A stretch of 48,307 nucleotides of DNA from Oscillospiraceae bacterium (GCA_022791945.1 JAAVZY010000066.1:1-48307), one strand, 5' to 3'; positions 34,045 to 43,515 are shown, numbered from the stretch's first letter. The notes: generated by a model from the letters alone, not told the origin. Numbers and translations are program-made.

Positions 34045-35940
34045 GTGCTTGCATCCCTGGAAAACGTAACCCGTTATTTCGGCGATCGCCTGATCCTGGA
34101 AAACGTTTCAGCCGTGGTGGAGGACGCCGACCGGATCGGTCTGGTGGGCGCTAACGGCATTGGAAAATCCACCCTGCTGCATCTGCTCTGCGGAAAGCTG
34201 GCTCCGGATGAAGGAAGCGTCAGCCTGACCAATGATCTGACAGTGGGTTTTTTGGAGCAGAACAGCGGCTTAACCGGCAGCAGTGACATTTATACAGAAA
34301 TGCGGGGCGTGTTCAAAGTCCTGCTGGAAACCGAGCAGCGCCTGCGGGAGATGGAAGCCGCCATGTCCGCTGACCACGGAACCGAGCTGGACGAGGCCTA
34401 TTCCCAGCTTGCCTCCTGGTTTGAGCTCCAGGGAGGGTATGAGATCGACGTCAAAATCAAAACCGTCCTGAACGGCATGGGCTTCGAGGAACGAGCCTGG
34501 AGCCAGGAGATCAGCTCCCTCTCCGGCGGGGAAAAAACCCGCCTGGCTCTCGCCAAGCTCCTGCTGGAGGAGCCGGGCCTGCTGATCCTGGACGAGCCCA
34601 CCAACCATCTGGATTTCCGCACCCTGATGTGGCTGGAGGAGTACCTCCAAGGCTATCGGGGCGGATTGCTGGTGGTTTCCCATGACCGGTATTTCCTGGA
34701 TAAAATGGTGACGAAAATCTGGGAAATCGAGAACAAAACTGTTGTATCCTATAAGGGAAATTACACAAAGTATAAACAGCTCCGGGAGGAGCGGATCACC
34801 CGGCTGGAAAAGGAATACGAGCAGACCATGGAGCGGATCGCGGCCATGAAGGACTTCGCCCAGCGGAACATTGTCCGGGCCACCACCTCTAACATGGCCA
34901 AAAGCCGGCTCCACCAGCTGGAGCATATCGAAGTGGTGGAGCCGCCCTCCCGCCGGATCCCTACCCCCCACTTCCGGTTTGACTTTGAGCGCAACCCTGT
35001 AAAGGATGTGCTTTCCGTGCGGAATCTGACGCTGGCTGTGGGAGAGGGAGCGGATCGCCAGATCCTGTCCCAGCACATTGGGTTTGACGTCAGGCGCGGG
35101 GAGAAAATTGCGCTGATCGGCCCCAACGGAGTGGGCAAATCCACCCTGCTCCGCACCCTGATCGGCCAGCTGCACGCCCGGGGAGAGGTATACTGGGGGG
35201 ATAAAGTGCGGCTGAGCTATTACGAACAGGAGAACCGCACCCTGCATCCGGAGAATACCGCCCTGGAGGAAATCTGGGGACGGTGGCCCCGGCTGGCGCC
35301 CCATGAGGCCCGGGGAATCCTGGGGCAGGTGCTGATTACCGGGGACAACGCCTTTAAGGAGATCGGGATCCTCTCCGGCGGGGAGCGGGCCCGGGTGGCG
35401 CTGGCGGTTATGATGCAGGAGCAGGGGAACGTGCTGCTTCTGGACGAGCCCACCAACCATCTGGATCTGCAGAGCAAGGAGGCCCTGGAGAAGGCGCTGA
35501 TTGAGTTCCCAGGGACGATGATCTTTGTCTCCCATGACCGGTATTTCCTCAACACGATTCCCACAAAGATCTTTGAGCTGCACCGGGAGGGGCTGCGCAT
35601 CTATCCCGGCAATTTCGACGCGTATCTGGCCCAGCAGGAGCGGGAGCGCCAGCAGCAGGCGCCCCAGGCAAAGCCGGCCGCCCCTGCTGAGGGGAAATCC
35701 TCCTATCGCTCCAAGCAGGAACGCGCGGAGCAGGCCAGGCGCCGCACCCGGCTGGCGGAGCTGGAGCGGCTGATCGGCGAAACCGAGGAGCGGATCCGCG
35801 CCCTGGAGGAGACGCTGGCCCTGCCCGAAACCGGCAGCGACTACCAGCGCCTGACGGATCTCTGCGCCGAGCTGGAGGAGGCCAAGACGCTCCATGAGAC
35901 GTACTTCTCCCAATGGGCTGCCCTTTCGGAGGAGGGATAG
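34045..35940 (+). CDS. ABC-F family ATP-binding protein
   Basis: A 631-residue protein with two ABC ATPase domains and no membrane segments. Walker A motifs are GANGIGKST (about 35-43) and GPNGVGKST (about 359-367); signatures are LSGGEKTR and LSGGERAR, each followed by LDEPTNHLD. The linker between domains (about 240-300) is charged and helical as in ABC-F proteins that reach into the ribosomal E site. The C-terminus (about 535-631) is a coiled coil, as in Uup/YdiF. Housekeeping translation factors of this group and ribosome-protection resistance proteins cannot be told apart here. Start GTG after AAAGGGGGAAGAG; the frame is open upstream through repeat sequence. A perfect hairpin follows the stop. 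Confidence 0.92.
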   Translation: MLASLENVTRYFGDRLILENVSAVVEDADRIGLVGANGIGKSTLLHLLCGKLAPDEGSVSLTNDLTVGFLEQNSGLTGSSDIYTEMRGVFKVLLETEQRLREMEAAMSADHGTELDEAYSQLASWFELQGGYEIDVKIKTVLNGMGFEERAWSQEISSLSGGEKTRLALAKLLLEEPGLLILDEPTNHLDFRTLMWLEEYLQGYRGGLLVVSHDRYFLDKMVTKIWEIENKTVVSYKGNYTKYKQLREERITRLEKEYEQTMERIAAMKDFAQRNIVRATTSNMAKSRLHQLEHIEVVEPPSRRIPTPHFRFDFERNPVKDVLSVRNLTLAVGEGADRQILSQHIGFDVRRGEKIALIGPNGVGKSTLLRTLIGQLHARGEVYWGDKVRLSYYEQENRTLHPENTALEEIWGRWPRLAPHEARGILGQVLITGDNAFKEIGILSGGERARVALAVMMQEQGNVLLLDEPTNHLDLQSKEALEKALIEFPGTMIFVSHDRYFLNTIPTKIFELHREGLRIYPGNFDAYLAQQERERQQQAPQAKPAAPAEGKSSYRSKQERAEQARRRTRLAELERLIGETEERIRALEETLALPETGSDYQRLTDLCAELEEAKTLHETYFSQWAALSEEG

Positions 35941-35977
35941 CAAAGACCTCGGGGACTCTGTCCCCGAGGTCTTTGCT
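35939..35977. terminator. Perfect hairpin after the ABC-F gene, related to repeat outer module
   Basis: An 18-bp perfect stem AGCAAAGACCTCGGGGAC/GTCCCCGAGGTCTTTGCT with a TCT loop, overlapping the stop codon. Its core GACCTCGGGGAC is a matched-arm variant of the repeat blocks' outer palindrome, so repeat modules may serve as terminators. T tracts are poor. Confidence 0.7.
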
Positions 35978-36017
35978 GCTAATACAGCAAGCGCGGGAGA
36001 GGGACGCTGTCCCCTGC

Positions 36018-36046
36018 TTGCATTATCTCTACAAAAATGGTATAAT
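36018..36046 (+). promoter_or_regulatory. Sigma-A type promoter for copZ-copA
   Basis: TTGCAT (36018-36023), 17-base spacer, perfect TATAAT (36041-36046). No clear CopY or CsoR operator was recognised around it. Confidence 0.65.
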
Positions 36047-36114
36047 ATCAAATAAGCCCGGAGGATTAGATGCTCCGGGGCCTGTCAACACTATATCAAA
36101 GGAGTGACCATCCC

Positions 36115-36321
36115 ATGACCAAGGAAACCATCACCGTCAAAGGAATGTCCTGCGCGCACTGCGAGGCGCGGGTCAACAACGCGCTGTCCGCCCTGCCTGG
36201 TGTGAAGGACAGCAAAGCCAGCGCAAAGAAATCCAGCGTCACTGTCAGGTTTGACGAGACTGCCGTCACTCTGGACGCCATCCGAAACGCCGTCACCGAA
36301 GCAGGCTATACTGCGGAATAG
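36115..36321 (+). CDS. copZ: Copper chaperone CopZ-like heavy-metal-associated protein
   Basis: A 68-residue single HMA domain (beta-alpha-beta-beta-alpha-beta). The metal-binding motif GMSCAHC is at residues 10-16, and the C-terminal IRNAVTEAGYTAE is typical. It should carry Cu(I) to the ATPase encoded 27 bases downstream. Start ATG follows AAAGGAGTGACCATCCC; upstream in-frame ATG lacks a site. Confidence 0.9.
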   Translation: MTKETITVKGMSCAHCEARVNNALSALPGVKDSKASAKKSSVTVRFDETAVTLDAIRNAVTEAGYTAE

Positions 36322-36348
36322 CTGCCCGCCGGGAAAGGATTTGATATC

Positions 36349-38607
36349 ATGACCGATTCTCCCGAAGCCCCTGATTCCTGCCAGCGGATCTCCCTGAAAA
36401 TCGGAGGCATGACCTGCGCCGCCTGCGCCGCCAACGTTCAGAAGGCGCTTTCCAGGGTGGAAGGCGTGTCCGAAGCGGCGGTGAACATTGCCACCGAACA
36501 GGCGGCGGTGCTCTACGATCCGGAAAAGGCTGCCAAATCTCAGCTGGAGCAGGCGGTGAAGGACGCCGGGTACTATGTGATTGACCGGGCCATGTCTGCC
36601 GAGCTGGAACGGATCAGCAAGCAGAAGGAAATCCGCAGGCAGAAGGCTAAGCTGATCGTTGCGCTCTGCTTCGCGGTTCCGGTGTTCTACATTGCCATGG
36701 CTCCCATGATTCCCTTTGTGGCTCTGCCCTATCCGGCCACCCTTCATCCGGATCTCCATCCGGAGCTGTTCGCCCTCTGCCAGCTGGTGCTGGTGCTGCC
36801 GGTGATGGGGGTGGGCTACCGCTTCTATACAGGGGGCTACAGCGCCCTGTTCAGGCTGTCCCCCAATATGGACAGCCTGGTGGCAGTGTCCACCACCGCT
36901 GCTTTTCTCTACAGCCTGTATTCCACCATCCGGATCCTCCTGTTCCAGGAGGGGCATTTGGCCCACCATGGCCTGTACTTTGAGAGCGTGGCGGTGATCA
37001 TCGCGCTGATCCTCCTGGGCAAATTCCTGGAGGCAAGAAGCAAGGGCAAAACCGGCGAGGCCATCCGCGCCCTGATGTCCCTTGCGCCCAAAACCGCCCG
37101 GATTCTGCGGGACGGTCAGGAGCTGGAGCTTCCCGCAGACGAGGTGCTCCGGGGGGATCGGGTGCTCATCCGTCCCGGGGAGCGTATGCCTGTGGACGGC
37201 GTGGTGAACGAAGGCCGGACCGCTGTGGACGAAAGCATGCTCACCGGAGAGAGTATGCCGGTGGAAAAGAACCCCGGCGACAAGGTCTATGCCGCCACCA
37301 TCAACAAAAACGGCTCCATTGTCTACACGGCGGAGCGGGTGGGGGAGGACACGGCGCTTTCCCAGATCGTCCGAATGGTGGAGGAAGCCGCTGGCTCCAA
37401 GGCTCCCATCGCCCATCTGGCGGATCGGATCTCCGGCATCTTCACCCCCGCGGTCATGGCCATCGCCCTGGCTGCGGCCCTGATCTGGTACTTCGTCAAG
37501 GGGGATTTGGAATTCTCCCTGACCATTTTCATTTCCGTGCTGGTGATTGCCTGTCCCTGCGCCCTGGGGCTGGCGACTCCCACCGCCATCATTGTGGGAA
37601 CCGGAAAGGGCGCTCAGCTGGGCGTGCTGTTTAAAAACGCCGCCGTGCTCCAGGCAACCCACGAAATCCATACGGTGATCTTCGATAAGACCGGCACCAT
37701 CACCCAGGGGCAGCCCGCCCTCCGGGACGTGATTCCTTATGGGATAGAGAAGGCGGAGCTTCTGCGGCTGGCGGCGTCTCTGGAGAAGTCCTCCGAGCAT
37801 CCTTTGGGGCAGGCCATTGTGGCCAGCGCTGAGGAGCAGGGGCTGGACCTTCTGCCCGCGGAGGAATTTCTGGCGGTGACCGGCTCCGGCGTGGAAGCCC
37901 GGATCAGCGGGCAGACAATCAAAATCGGAAATCCCGCCTATGTGCTGGGGGAGGCCGCGCCTCCGCCGGAGGTGCGTTCTCTGGCGAAGATGGGCAAGAC
38001 GCCCATGCTTCTGTCCGCGGACGGAGCGCTGAAGGGCATCCTGGCGGTAGCGGATCCCATCAAGGAAACCAGCCGGGAGGCAGTGGCCCGGCTGCGGGAG
38101 ATGGGGATCGAGACGGTGATGCTCACCGGCGACAACCAGCAGACCGCCGACGCGGTGGCCCGGGAAGCCGGAATCGATAAGGTGCGTGCCGGCGTTCTTC
38201 CCGGCGGAAAGGTAGAGGTCGTGAACCACTACAGGCGCGCCTCTCATCTCACCGCCATGGTGGGCGACGGAATCAACGACGCTCCGGCCCTGACGGCTGC
38301 GGACGTGGGAATCGCGGTGGGCTCCGGGACGGATGTAGCCATTGAGTCGGCCGGGGTTGTTCTGGTCAAGAACAACCTGATGGATGTGGTGACCGCCATC
38401 CGGCTGAGCAGGGCCACCATCCGCAACATCAAGCAGAATCTGTTCTGGGCCTTCTGTTATAATACACTGGGCATTCCGGTTGCCGCCGGACTGCTGTACG
38501 CCTTCGGCGGGCCGCTTCTCAATCCGATGCTGGCTGCGGCTGCTATGAGCCTCTCCAGCGTCTGCGTGGTGACCAACGCGCTCCGGCTCAATCGCTTTCA
38601 GGGATAA
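36349..38607 (+). CDS. copA: Copper-exporting P-type ATPase CopA
   Basis: A 752-residue P1B ATPase. One N-terminal HMA domain carries GGMTCAACAANV (about 17-28). Membrane segments bracket a TGES-type actuator loop (LTGESMPVEK), the ion-binding CPC in ACPCALGLATPTA at about 402-404, the phosphorylation site DKTGTIT with Asp446, the HP-type SEHPLG nucleotide motif and hinge GDGINDAPAL at about 639. CPC plus the C-terminal Asn/Tyr and Met/Ser helices indicate Cu(I). Start ATG after GGGAAAGGATTTGATATC. It forms an operon with copZ; no CsoR or CopY regulator gene is adjacent. Confidence 0.95.
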   Translation: MTDSPEAPDSCQRISLKIGGMTCAACAANVQKALSRVEGVSEAAVNIATEQAAVLYDPEKAAKSQLEQAVKDAGYYVIDRAMSAELERISKQKEIRRQKAKLIVALCFAVPVFYIAMAPMIPFVALPYPATLHPDLHPELFALCQLVLVLPVMGVGYRFYTGGYSALFRLSPNMDSLVAVSTTAAFLYSLYSTIRILLFQEGHLAHHGLYFESVAVIIALILLGKFLEARSKGKTGEAIRALMSLAPKTARILRDGQELELPADEVLRGDRVLIRPGERMPVDGVVNEGRTAVDESMLTGESMPVEKNPGDKVYAATINKNGSIVYTAERVGEDTALSQIVRMVEEAAGSKAPIAHLADRISGIFTPAVMAIALAAALIWYFVKGDLEFSLTIFISVLVIACPCALGLATPTAIIVGTGKGAQLGVLFKNAAVLQATHEIHTVIFDKTGTITQGQPALRDVIPYGIEKAELLRLAASLEKSSEHPLGQAIVASAEEQGLDLLPAEEFLAVTGSGVEARISGQTIKIGNPAYVLGEAAPPPEVRSLAKMGKTPMLLSADGALKGILAVADPIKETSREAVARLREMGIETVMLTGDNQQTADAVAREAGIDKVRAGVLPGGKVEVVNHYRRASHLTAMVGDGINDAPALTAADVGIAVGSGTDVAIESAGVVLVKNNLMDVVTAIRLSRATIRNIKQNLFWAFCYNTLGIPVAAGLLYAFGGPLLNPMLAAAAMSLSSVCVVTNALRLNRFQG

Positions 38608-38764
38608 GACCTTGAGGGCTCTGCCCTCGAGTCTCCGCAGTGCGTCGTTTCACGACGCACTTAGGAATTCGGCTCCGCCGAATTCTGAGATGCACCCCTT
38701 TGGCGAGAGGCGCGCAGGGACAAAGCCTGCGGCTTTGTCCCTTGGGCAGAGCTCTCGCGGCCTT
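38608..38764. repeat. Composite palindromic repeat block 11 (short)
   Basis: Starts at the copA stop with AAGACCTTGAGGGC-TCT-GCCCTCGAG, then GTGCGTCGT/ACGACGCAC, GAATTCGGC/GCCGAATTC, GGGACAAAGCC-TGC-GGCTTTGTCCC and GAGAGCTCTGCCC reading into CTCTCGCGGCC. In the last palindrome ACAAAG faces CTTTGT, where other blocks have TCAAAG facing CTTTGA: a matched double change. Confidence 0.85.
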
Positions 38765-38784
38765 CCCGCTGTAACTGCCGTCTC

Positions 38785-40065
38785 TTACGGATTCCAGCAG
38801 CGGTCGATGCACTCCCGGATCACGGCGATATACCGGCGGGCTTTTTCCACGTCTCCATGGATGGTGTACACGTCCCGCTGGGCGATTTCGAGCTGGCATC
38901 CCTCTGCTGCGCGCAGGGTCTGCTCGATGTGCGCGCGGAAGGCGTCCTCGTCCAGGCGCCGATCCACGCCCAGATAGCTGGGGGATGGCTTGCGGAAGTA
39001 GACGATCCGCTTTCCCCGGAGCTGGCGGCCCATGAATTCCTCATCGCACCAGGGGGAGATGGAAACCTTCCGCAGGTTGGACAGCTTGCTCAGACAGTTC
39101 TCCCAGATGCTGTGAACCGGCTCGCAGCAGCCATAGGACAGCAGCCCGAACCGCTCCCCAATGGCCCGGTAGCAGGGGAAAATGAACTCCTCGAACATCT
39201 GCGGGGAGATGCCCACTGTTTCCTGAGAGTCCATAAAGCCCCACACGTCTTTGGTGGTGAAGGGGCGGCGGGCCCGCTCCTCCCAGCCGGGAAGCTCGCC
39301 GGTGTAGCAGAAGGAGCCGTTGCCCAGCCATTCCCCGCCGGTGGTGGGGAGAAGAAGCTCCTCTTCGGTCAGCCAGTCCAGATAGGACAGGTAGTCCTGC
39401 GCCACCCGATCCATCATGGTATGAAACAGCTCCGGATAGTCATACATGGAAAACAGCATGGTTTCCATGCCCATCAGGTGAACCAGCAGCTGCGTGGGAA
39501 CCGCGCCCACGCTCCCCATCACCATCCGCACCGGAAGGATCCCGTCGAAAAGCTCGCTCAGCTCCTCCGCGCGGCGGCGGGTTTCCTCGGGCGGCTCCGC
39601 GTATCCGTATTGGGTGGGCCCCAGCTTTTCCCAGTCGGCCTCCAGATCGGAAACCACCGTGTTGAAATGCCGCCCGACCTGGCTGCCGTCAGCAGCGGCG
39701 GCGAAATCCTCTGTAATCTCCTGGCCGAACAGGGTAAAGAAGGTCTGATAGGAGACGCCGAAATAGTCCGGCACGATCCGGTCGTCGTCAAACAGCTCAT
39801 AGTTCAGGAAGCTGTCCAGGAGCTGCCGCTCAATCCGGCGGGCTTCCTCGCCTTGGCAGAGCATCCTGAGCGGGATGATCTCCTGCTCAAAGGTGCCCAT
39901 TTCCAGATGGATCATGGGGCGTCCGGGCTGGAAGTCCATATGGCGCTTCCATTGGGCCAGCCGCTCCGCCATGGCGGGGGAATGGGCATAGTCCGCCTGT
40001 TTCCGGGCAAGCTCCCGGAGCCGCTGGCGATCTTCCTGAGAAATCTTTTCGATCATCGTTGTCAC
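38785..40065 (-). CDS. Uroporphyrinogen decarboxylase (URO-D) family protein
   Basis: A 426-residue URO-D-fold protein of a type common in Clostridia and not HemE: the N-terminal RxSxRxR region of HemE is missing. Visible landmarks are the DRIVPDYFGVSYQ segment, DGILPVRMVMGS, and SYGCCEPVHSIWENCL, which corresponds to the C-terminal region where methyltransferase members (MtaA/MtbA/CmuA-like) bind zinc. A cobalamin- or methyl-transfer role is possible but no corrinoid protein is adjacent. The start is GTG 40065 after AAGAGGACGCTTTG, with ATG three codons later as alternative. It has its own promoter. Function uncertain beyond family. Confidence 0.8.
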   Translation of the reverse strand: MTTMIEKISQEDRQRLRELARKQADYAHSPAMAERLAQWKRHMDFQPGRPMIHLEMGTFEQEIIPLRMLCQGEEARRIERQLLDSFLNYELFDDDRIVPDYFGVSYQTFFTLFGQEITEDFAAAADGSQVGRHFNTVVSDLEADWEKLGPTQYGYAEPPEETRRRAEELSELFDGILPVRMVMGSVGAVPTQLLVHLMGMETMLFSMYDYPELFHTMMDRVAQDYLSYLDWLTEEELLLPTTGGEWLGNGSFCYTGELPGWEERARRPFTTKDVWGFMDSQETVGISPQMFEEFIFPCYRAIGERFGLLSYGCCEPVHSIWENCLSKLSNLRKVSISPWCDEEFMGRQLRGKRIVYFRKPSPSYLGVDRRLDEDAFRAHIEQTLRAAEGCQLEIAQRDVYTIHGDVEKARRYIAVIRECIDRCWNP

Positions 40066-40114
40066 CAAAGCGTCCTCTTTGAGAAAACGCTTCCTTTCAG
40101 CAGTTATTTCCCCC

Positions 40115-40143
40115 ATTATAGTACAAACCATCCCCCGGCGCAA
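40115..40143 (-). promoter_or_regulatory. Sigma-A type promoter for the URO-D family gene
   Basis: Minus strand TTGCGC (40138-40143), 17-base spacer, perfect TATAAT (40115-40120). Confidence 0.6.
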
Positions 40144-40160
40144 GGACTTTGGGCGGCCGA

Positions 40161-40760
40161 AGGAAGGCCGCAAGACGCTGTCTCGCGCTCTGCGGTGCGT
40201 CGTGAAACGACGCACCTAGGAATTCGGCTTCGCCGAATTCTGAGATGCACTGCTGGCGGCACATCGGGGAGGGATTCCCCTTGGATTCCCGTCTTTTTGG
40301 GGTGGGGGTGGGGAGGGGCGCTTGCGCCCGCCCCCCCTACCTCGCTGGTACTTCCCGCAGGGACGATCGCCCGCCTACCCATTTTTTCGTAAAGAAAAAA
40401 TTCATCCCCATAGGCGGCGCAGAGACTGCGACGCAGAAAGTCCCGAGCGTATTCTGTTACGCTCGGGACTTTCCATATGGGTGAAACACTGTGCCACGCT
40501 CGGATCCGGCGCGGCGCAGGAACTATCCCGCAGGCAGGAGGGAGCTTTTTTCTTTACCAAAAAAGCGTACTGCGGGAATCAGACTCTCTGCGTGGCAGAA
40601 AGCCGGAAGTCTGTACAGACTTAACCCCAACCCCTTCCGCCCTTCAAAAGCCCTTAAAAAATTACGGGTTCCAAGGGGATTTAATCCTCTTGGCGGAAGG
40701 CTCGCAGGGTCAAAGTCTGCGGCTTTGACCCTTGGGCAGAGCCCTTGAGGTCTTGCCCTT
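40161..40760. repeat. Composite palindromic repeat block 12
   Basis: Starts GAAGGAAGGCCGCAAGACGC-TGTCTCGCG (one mismatch), then GTGCGTCGT, GAATTCGGC, the poly-A/T hairpins, AGTCCCGAGCGT/ACGCTCGGGACT (40439-40470), AAGTCTGTACAGACTT (40607-40622), CCAAGGGGATTTAATCCTCTTGG and GGGTCAAAGTC-TGC-GGCTTTGACCC, closing CTTGAGGTCTTGCCCTTC. No gene in this gap. Confidence 0.85.
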
Positions 40761-40806
40761 CCCGACCACGCAGAGAGCCGAAACAGGCTCTAAGGCCTGT
40801 ACGGTG

Positions 40807-42177
40807 TCACAGCGTTTTGAAGGCTTCCCGAAGGTTGGCGGCGGGGAGGAGCTGGATGCTGTCTCCCAGATCCTGCACAGCTGAAAGGGCGTGGCGGGGT
40901 ATCAGCGCCTTGGTGAAGCCCAGGCGCTGGGCCTCGCGCACCCGGCCGGCGATGCCGCTGACGCTCCGCAGTTCCCCGCCCAGGCCGATCTCCCCGAAGG
41001 CAATCAGGCCCTCGTCCAGGGGCTTGTCCCGCAGGGAGGACACCAGCGCCATGGCCACCGACAGATCCGCTCCCGGCTCGTCCAGGCGCAGGCCGCCTAC
41101 CACGTTGATATACACATCCAGCGTACCGAAGAAATAGCCCGCCCGCTTCTCCAGCACGGCCAGCAGCAGATTCATCCGATTATAGTCAAAGCCGTTGGCG
41201 GTCCGCCTGGGGGTGCCGAAGCCTGTCTTGGTCACCAGGGCCTGCACCTCCGCCAGGATGGGCCGGGTTCCCTCCATGACACAGGCCACGCAGCTGCCGG
41301 ACACCTGCTCCGGCCGGCCGGAGAGGAACATCATGGAGGGATTCTGCACCTGCTCCAGCCCGCTGTCTCCCATTTCAAACATGCCAATCTCATTGGTGGA
41401 GCCGTAACGGTTCTTTACCGCGCGGAGAATCCGGCAGCTCATGCTCCGCTCCCCTTCAAAATGCAGCACGCAGTCCACGATGTGCTCCATCACCTTGGGC
41501 CCGGCAATGGCGCCATCCTTGTTCACGTGGCCCACAATGAAAATGGGCACGTCCTCTCCCTTGGCGATCCGGAGAAAAGCGTTGGTGCTTTCCCGCACCT
41601 GGGTGATGCTTCCGGGCGAGGAGGGGATCCCGCCGATGCACATGGTCTGAATAGAGTCGATCATCACCAGATCCGGCTTGTGCCGGAGGATGGTGCTGCC
41701 GATGGCTTCCACATCGGTAGAGGCCATGATGAACAGCCGCTCGGAGTCCACATGGAGGCGGTTGGCCCGGAGCTTCAGCTGGCGGGCGGATTCCTCGCCG
41801 GAGACGTAGAGAATAGACAGCCGCTCGCCCAGATGCTGACAGATCTGCAGGAGCAGGGTGGACTTGCCAATACCCGGATCTCCCCCCAGCAGAACCAGGG
41901 AGCCCTTGACGATTCCCCCGCCCAGCACCCGATCCAGCTCCTCCAGCCCGGTTCGGAAGCGGATTTCGTCTGTCTCGTCAATGCTCCGCACATTCACCAG
42001 ATCGGGAACAGCCGCATTCCGGGAGACGTTTACCCTGGAGGAAACCGCCGGAGCCGGAGCTGCCTTGACCGTTTCCTCCAGACAGTTCCAGTTCCCGCAC
42101 CCCGGACACTTCCCCATCCATTTCGGCGTTTCATATCCGCACTGGCTGCAAACATACACGCTCTTTGCCTTCGCCAT
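40807..42177 (-). CDS. radA: DNA repair protein RadA
   Basis: A 456-residue RadA/Sms, a RecA-like helicase that helps branch migration in recombination. The zinc finger Cys10-x2-Cys13-x10-Cys24-x2-Cys27 is intact (CSQCGYETPKW then KCPGCGNW), the Walker A is GGDPGIGKST ending at about residue 107, the RadA-specific KNRYGSTNE motif follows (KNRFGSTNE in most), and a Lon-protease-like C-terminal domain is present without serine protease activity expected. Start ATG after GGAAAGGAAGTCGAAAAA. Frame upstream is open into repeat block 13. Confidence 0.96.
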   Translation of the reverse strand: MAKAKSVYVCSQCGYETPKWMGKCPGCGNWNCLEETVKAAPAPAVSSRVNVSRNAAVPDLVNVRSIDETDEIRFRTGLEELDRVLGGGIVKGSLVLLGGDPGIGKSTLLLQICQHLGERLSILYVSGEESARQLKLRANRLHVDSERLFIMASTDVEAIGSTILRHKPDLVMIDSIQTMCIGGIPSSPGSITQVRESTNAFLRIAKGEDVPIFIVGHVNKDGAIAGPKVMEHIVDCVLHFEGERSMSCRILRAVKNRYGSTNEIGMFEMGDSGLEQVQNPSMMFLSGRPEQVSGSCVACVMEGTRPILAEVQALVTKTGFGTPRRTANGFDYNRMNLLLAVLEKRAGYFFGTLDVYINVVGGLRLDEPGADLSVAMALVSSLRDKPLDEGLIAFGEIGLGGELRSVSGIAGRVREAQRLGFTKALIPRHALSAVQDLGDSIQLLPAANLREAFKTL

Positions 42178-42236
42178 TTTTTCGACTTCCTTTCCTGCTC
42201 TGTAAGAGCCTGCTCGGGATCTCCGGGCGCCCGGAG

Positions 42237-42592
42237 GGAAAGACCTTGGGGACGCTGTCCCCAAACCTCTGCCAAAGGGACGCGTCCCTTTGGAATCCCA
42301 TCTTTTAAGGGCGCAAGGGGTGGGGGCTCAAGTCTGTACAGACTTGTTACTCCTTGCCTCGCTGATACTTCCAGTAGGGATGAGCGCCCGCCTACCCATT
42401 TTTTCGTAAAGAAAAAATTCATCCCCATAGGCGGCGCAGAAGGTGCGACGCAGGGAGTTTCGGGCGTGTTGTGCTACGCTCACACTCTCTGCGGGGTGAA
42501 ACGCTGTGCTACGCATGGAATCCCCCTGCCATCCGTTTCGCTCCTGGCCCTCCCCCGCCGCTTCGTCAGAAGCGGAGTACAAGGGGGACACG
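42237..42592. repeat. Composite palindromic repeat block 13
   Basis: Opens GGGAAAGACCTTGGGGAC-GCT-GTCCCCAAACC, then CCAAAGGGACGCGTCCCTTTGG, AAGTCTGTACAGACTT (42330-42345), the ATTTTTTCGTAAAGAAAAAAT hairpin and GGGCGTGTTGTGCTACGCTC. The closing outer palindrome is missing; the block fades near 42590, just before the amidase stop. Confidence 0.8.
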
Positions 42593-42604
42593 CAGAATCC
42601 CCCC

Positions 42605-43330
42605 TCACAGATCCTCGCTGTCCTGGGTGGGGGCATACCGCAGAAGGCCGCAGTAGATGGCAAAGGCAACCTTCTGCCGGTACTCCGGATCGCAGAGCAG
42701 GTCGCACTCCGCCTGATTGGAGAGGAATCCGCATTCCACCAGAACAGTGGGGATGGTGGAATGATAGACGATATACACATCCTTCGTGGAGGGCTTTACC
42801 TGCCGGGTGTTTTCCGGCTGGAGCAGCTCCCGAAAGGAACTCTGTATGGATTCCGCCAGAGGCAGGCTTTGGGAATTTTCCCGCCCGTAGAACATCTGCG
42901 CCCCGTGATACCGTTCCTGTGTAAAATGATTCTGATGGATGGAAAGGGCGACCCCCTCCGGGTGCGCCTCAAAGAGCTTGAGACGATTTTTCAGGTCGGA
43001 GGTTTTGACCTGGGAGATTTTGGTGTACTGAGGATCGTTGACGGAAATATCATCCTCCCGGACGAGGATCACTTCCCAGCCGCTGGCCTCCAGCATGTCC
43101 CGCAGGCACAGGGCAATATCCAGATTGATGTCCTTCTCCAATACGCCGTTGACCCCTACCGCGCCGGGATCCGCGCCCCCATGGCCCGCATCCAGCACAA
43201 TCACCCGGGATTGTTCCGCAGGAGCCTGGGTCAGGATCGTCTGCCTGCCATACAGGGCGGCTCCCGTCAGCAGAACCGCTCCGATCAGGAGCAGCGACCG
43301 TACGACTGCCTTCCCCATTACCCGATACAC
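42605..43330 (-). CDS. cwlD: N-acetylmuramoyl-L-alanine amidase CwlD-like
   Basis: A 241-residue zinc amidase (Amidase_3). An N-terminal membrane anchor VVRSLLLIGAVLLTGAALYG is followed by the catalytic domain: zinc His in VLDAGHGGADPG, Glu in GVLEKDINLDIA, His in SIHQNHF, and catalytic Glu in TVLVECGFLSNQAE. CwlD strips peptides from muramic acid so that muramic-lactam forms in the spore cortex; its presence suggests endospore formation. The start is placed at GTG 43330 after GGGGGTG; ATG four codons later and a TTG upstream are alternatives, so the first residues are uncertain. Confidence 0.85.
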   Translation of the reverse strand: MYRVMGKAVVRSLLLIGAVLLTGAALYGRQTILTQAPAEQSRVIVLDAGHGGADPGAVGVNGVLEKDINLDIALCLRDMLEASGWEVILVREDDISVNDPQYTKISQVKTSDLKNRLKLFEAHPEGVALSIHQNHFTQERYHGAQMFYGRENSQSLPLAESIQSSFRELLQPENTRQVKPSTKDVYIVYHSTIPTVLVECGFLSNQAECDLLCDPEYRQKVAFAIYCGLLRYAPTQDSEDL

Positions 43331-43515
43331 ATCAATCACCCCCGCCAAAAGTATATGCCCGCATAGAAAGGGCAATACCTGCGGCGGTTTTCAAAAACAG
43401 CTTCCAACGGCTCTGCGGAAAGGCTTTTGCATATGGGGCGATAGCGCATTGGGATGCCGCCGGTTTGTTTGAGGACTGGCATGCGGGGGGGATGTCTCGC
43501 TTTTCCTGGGGGTGA

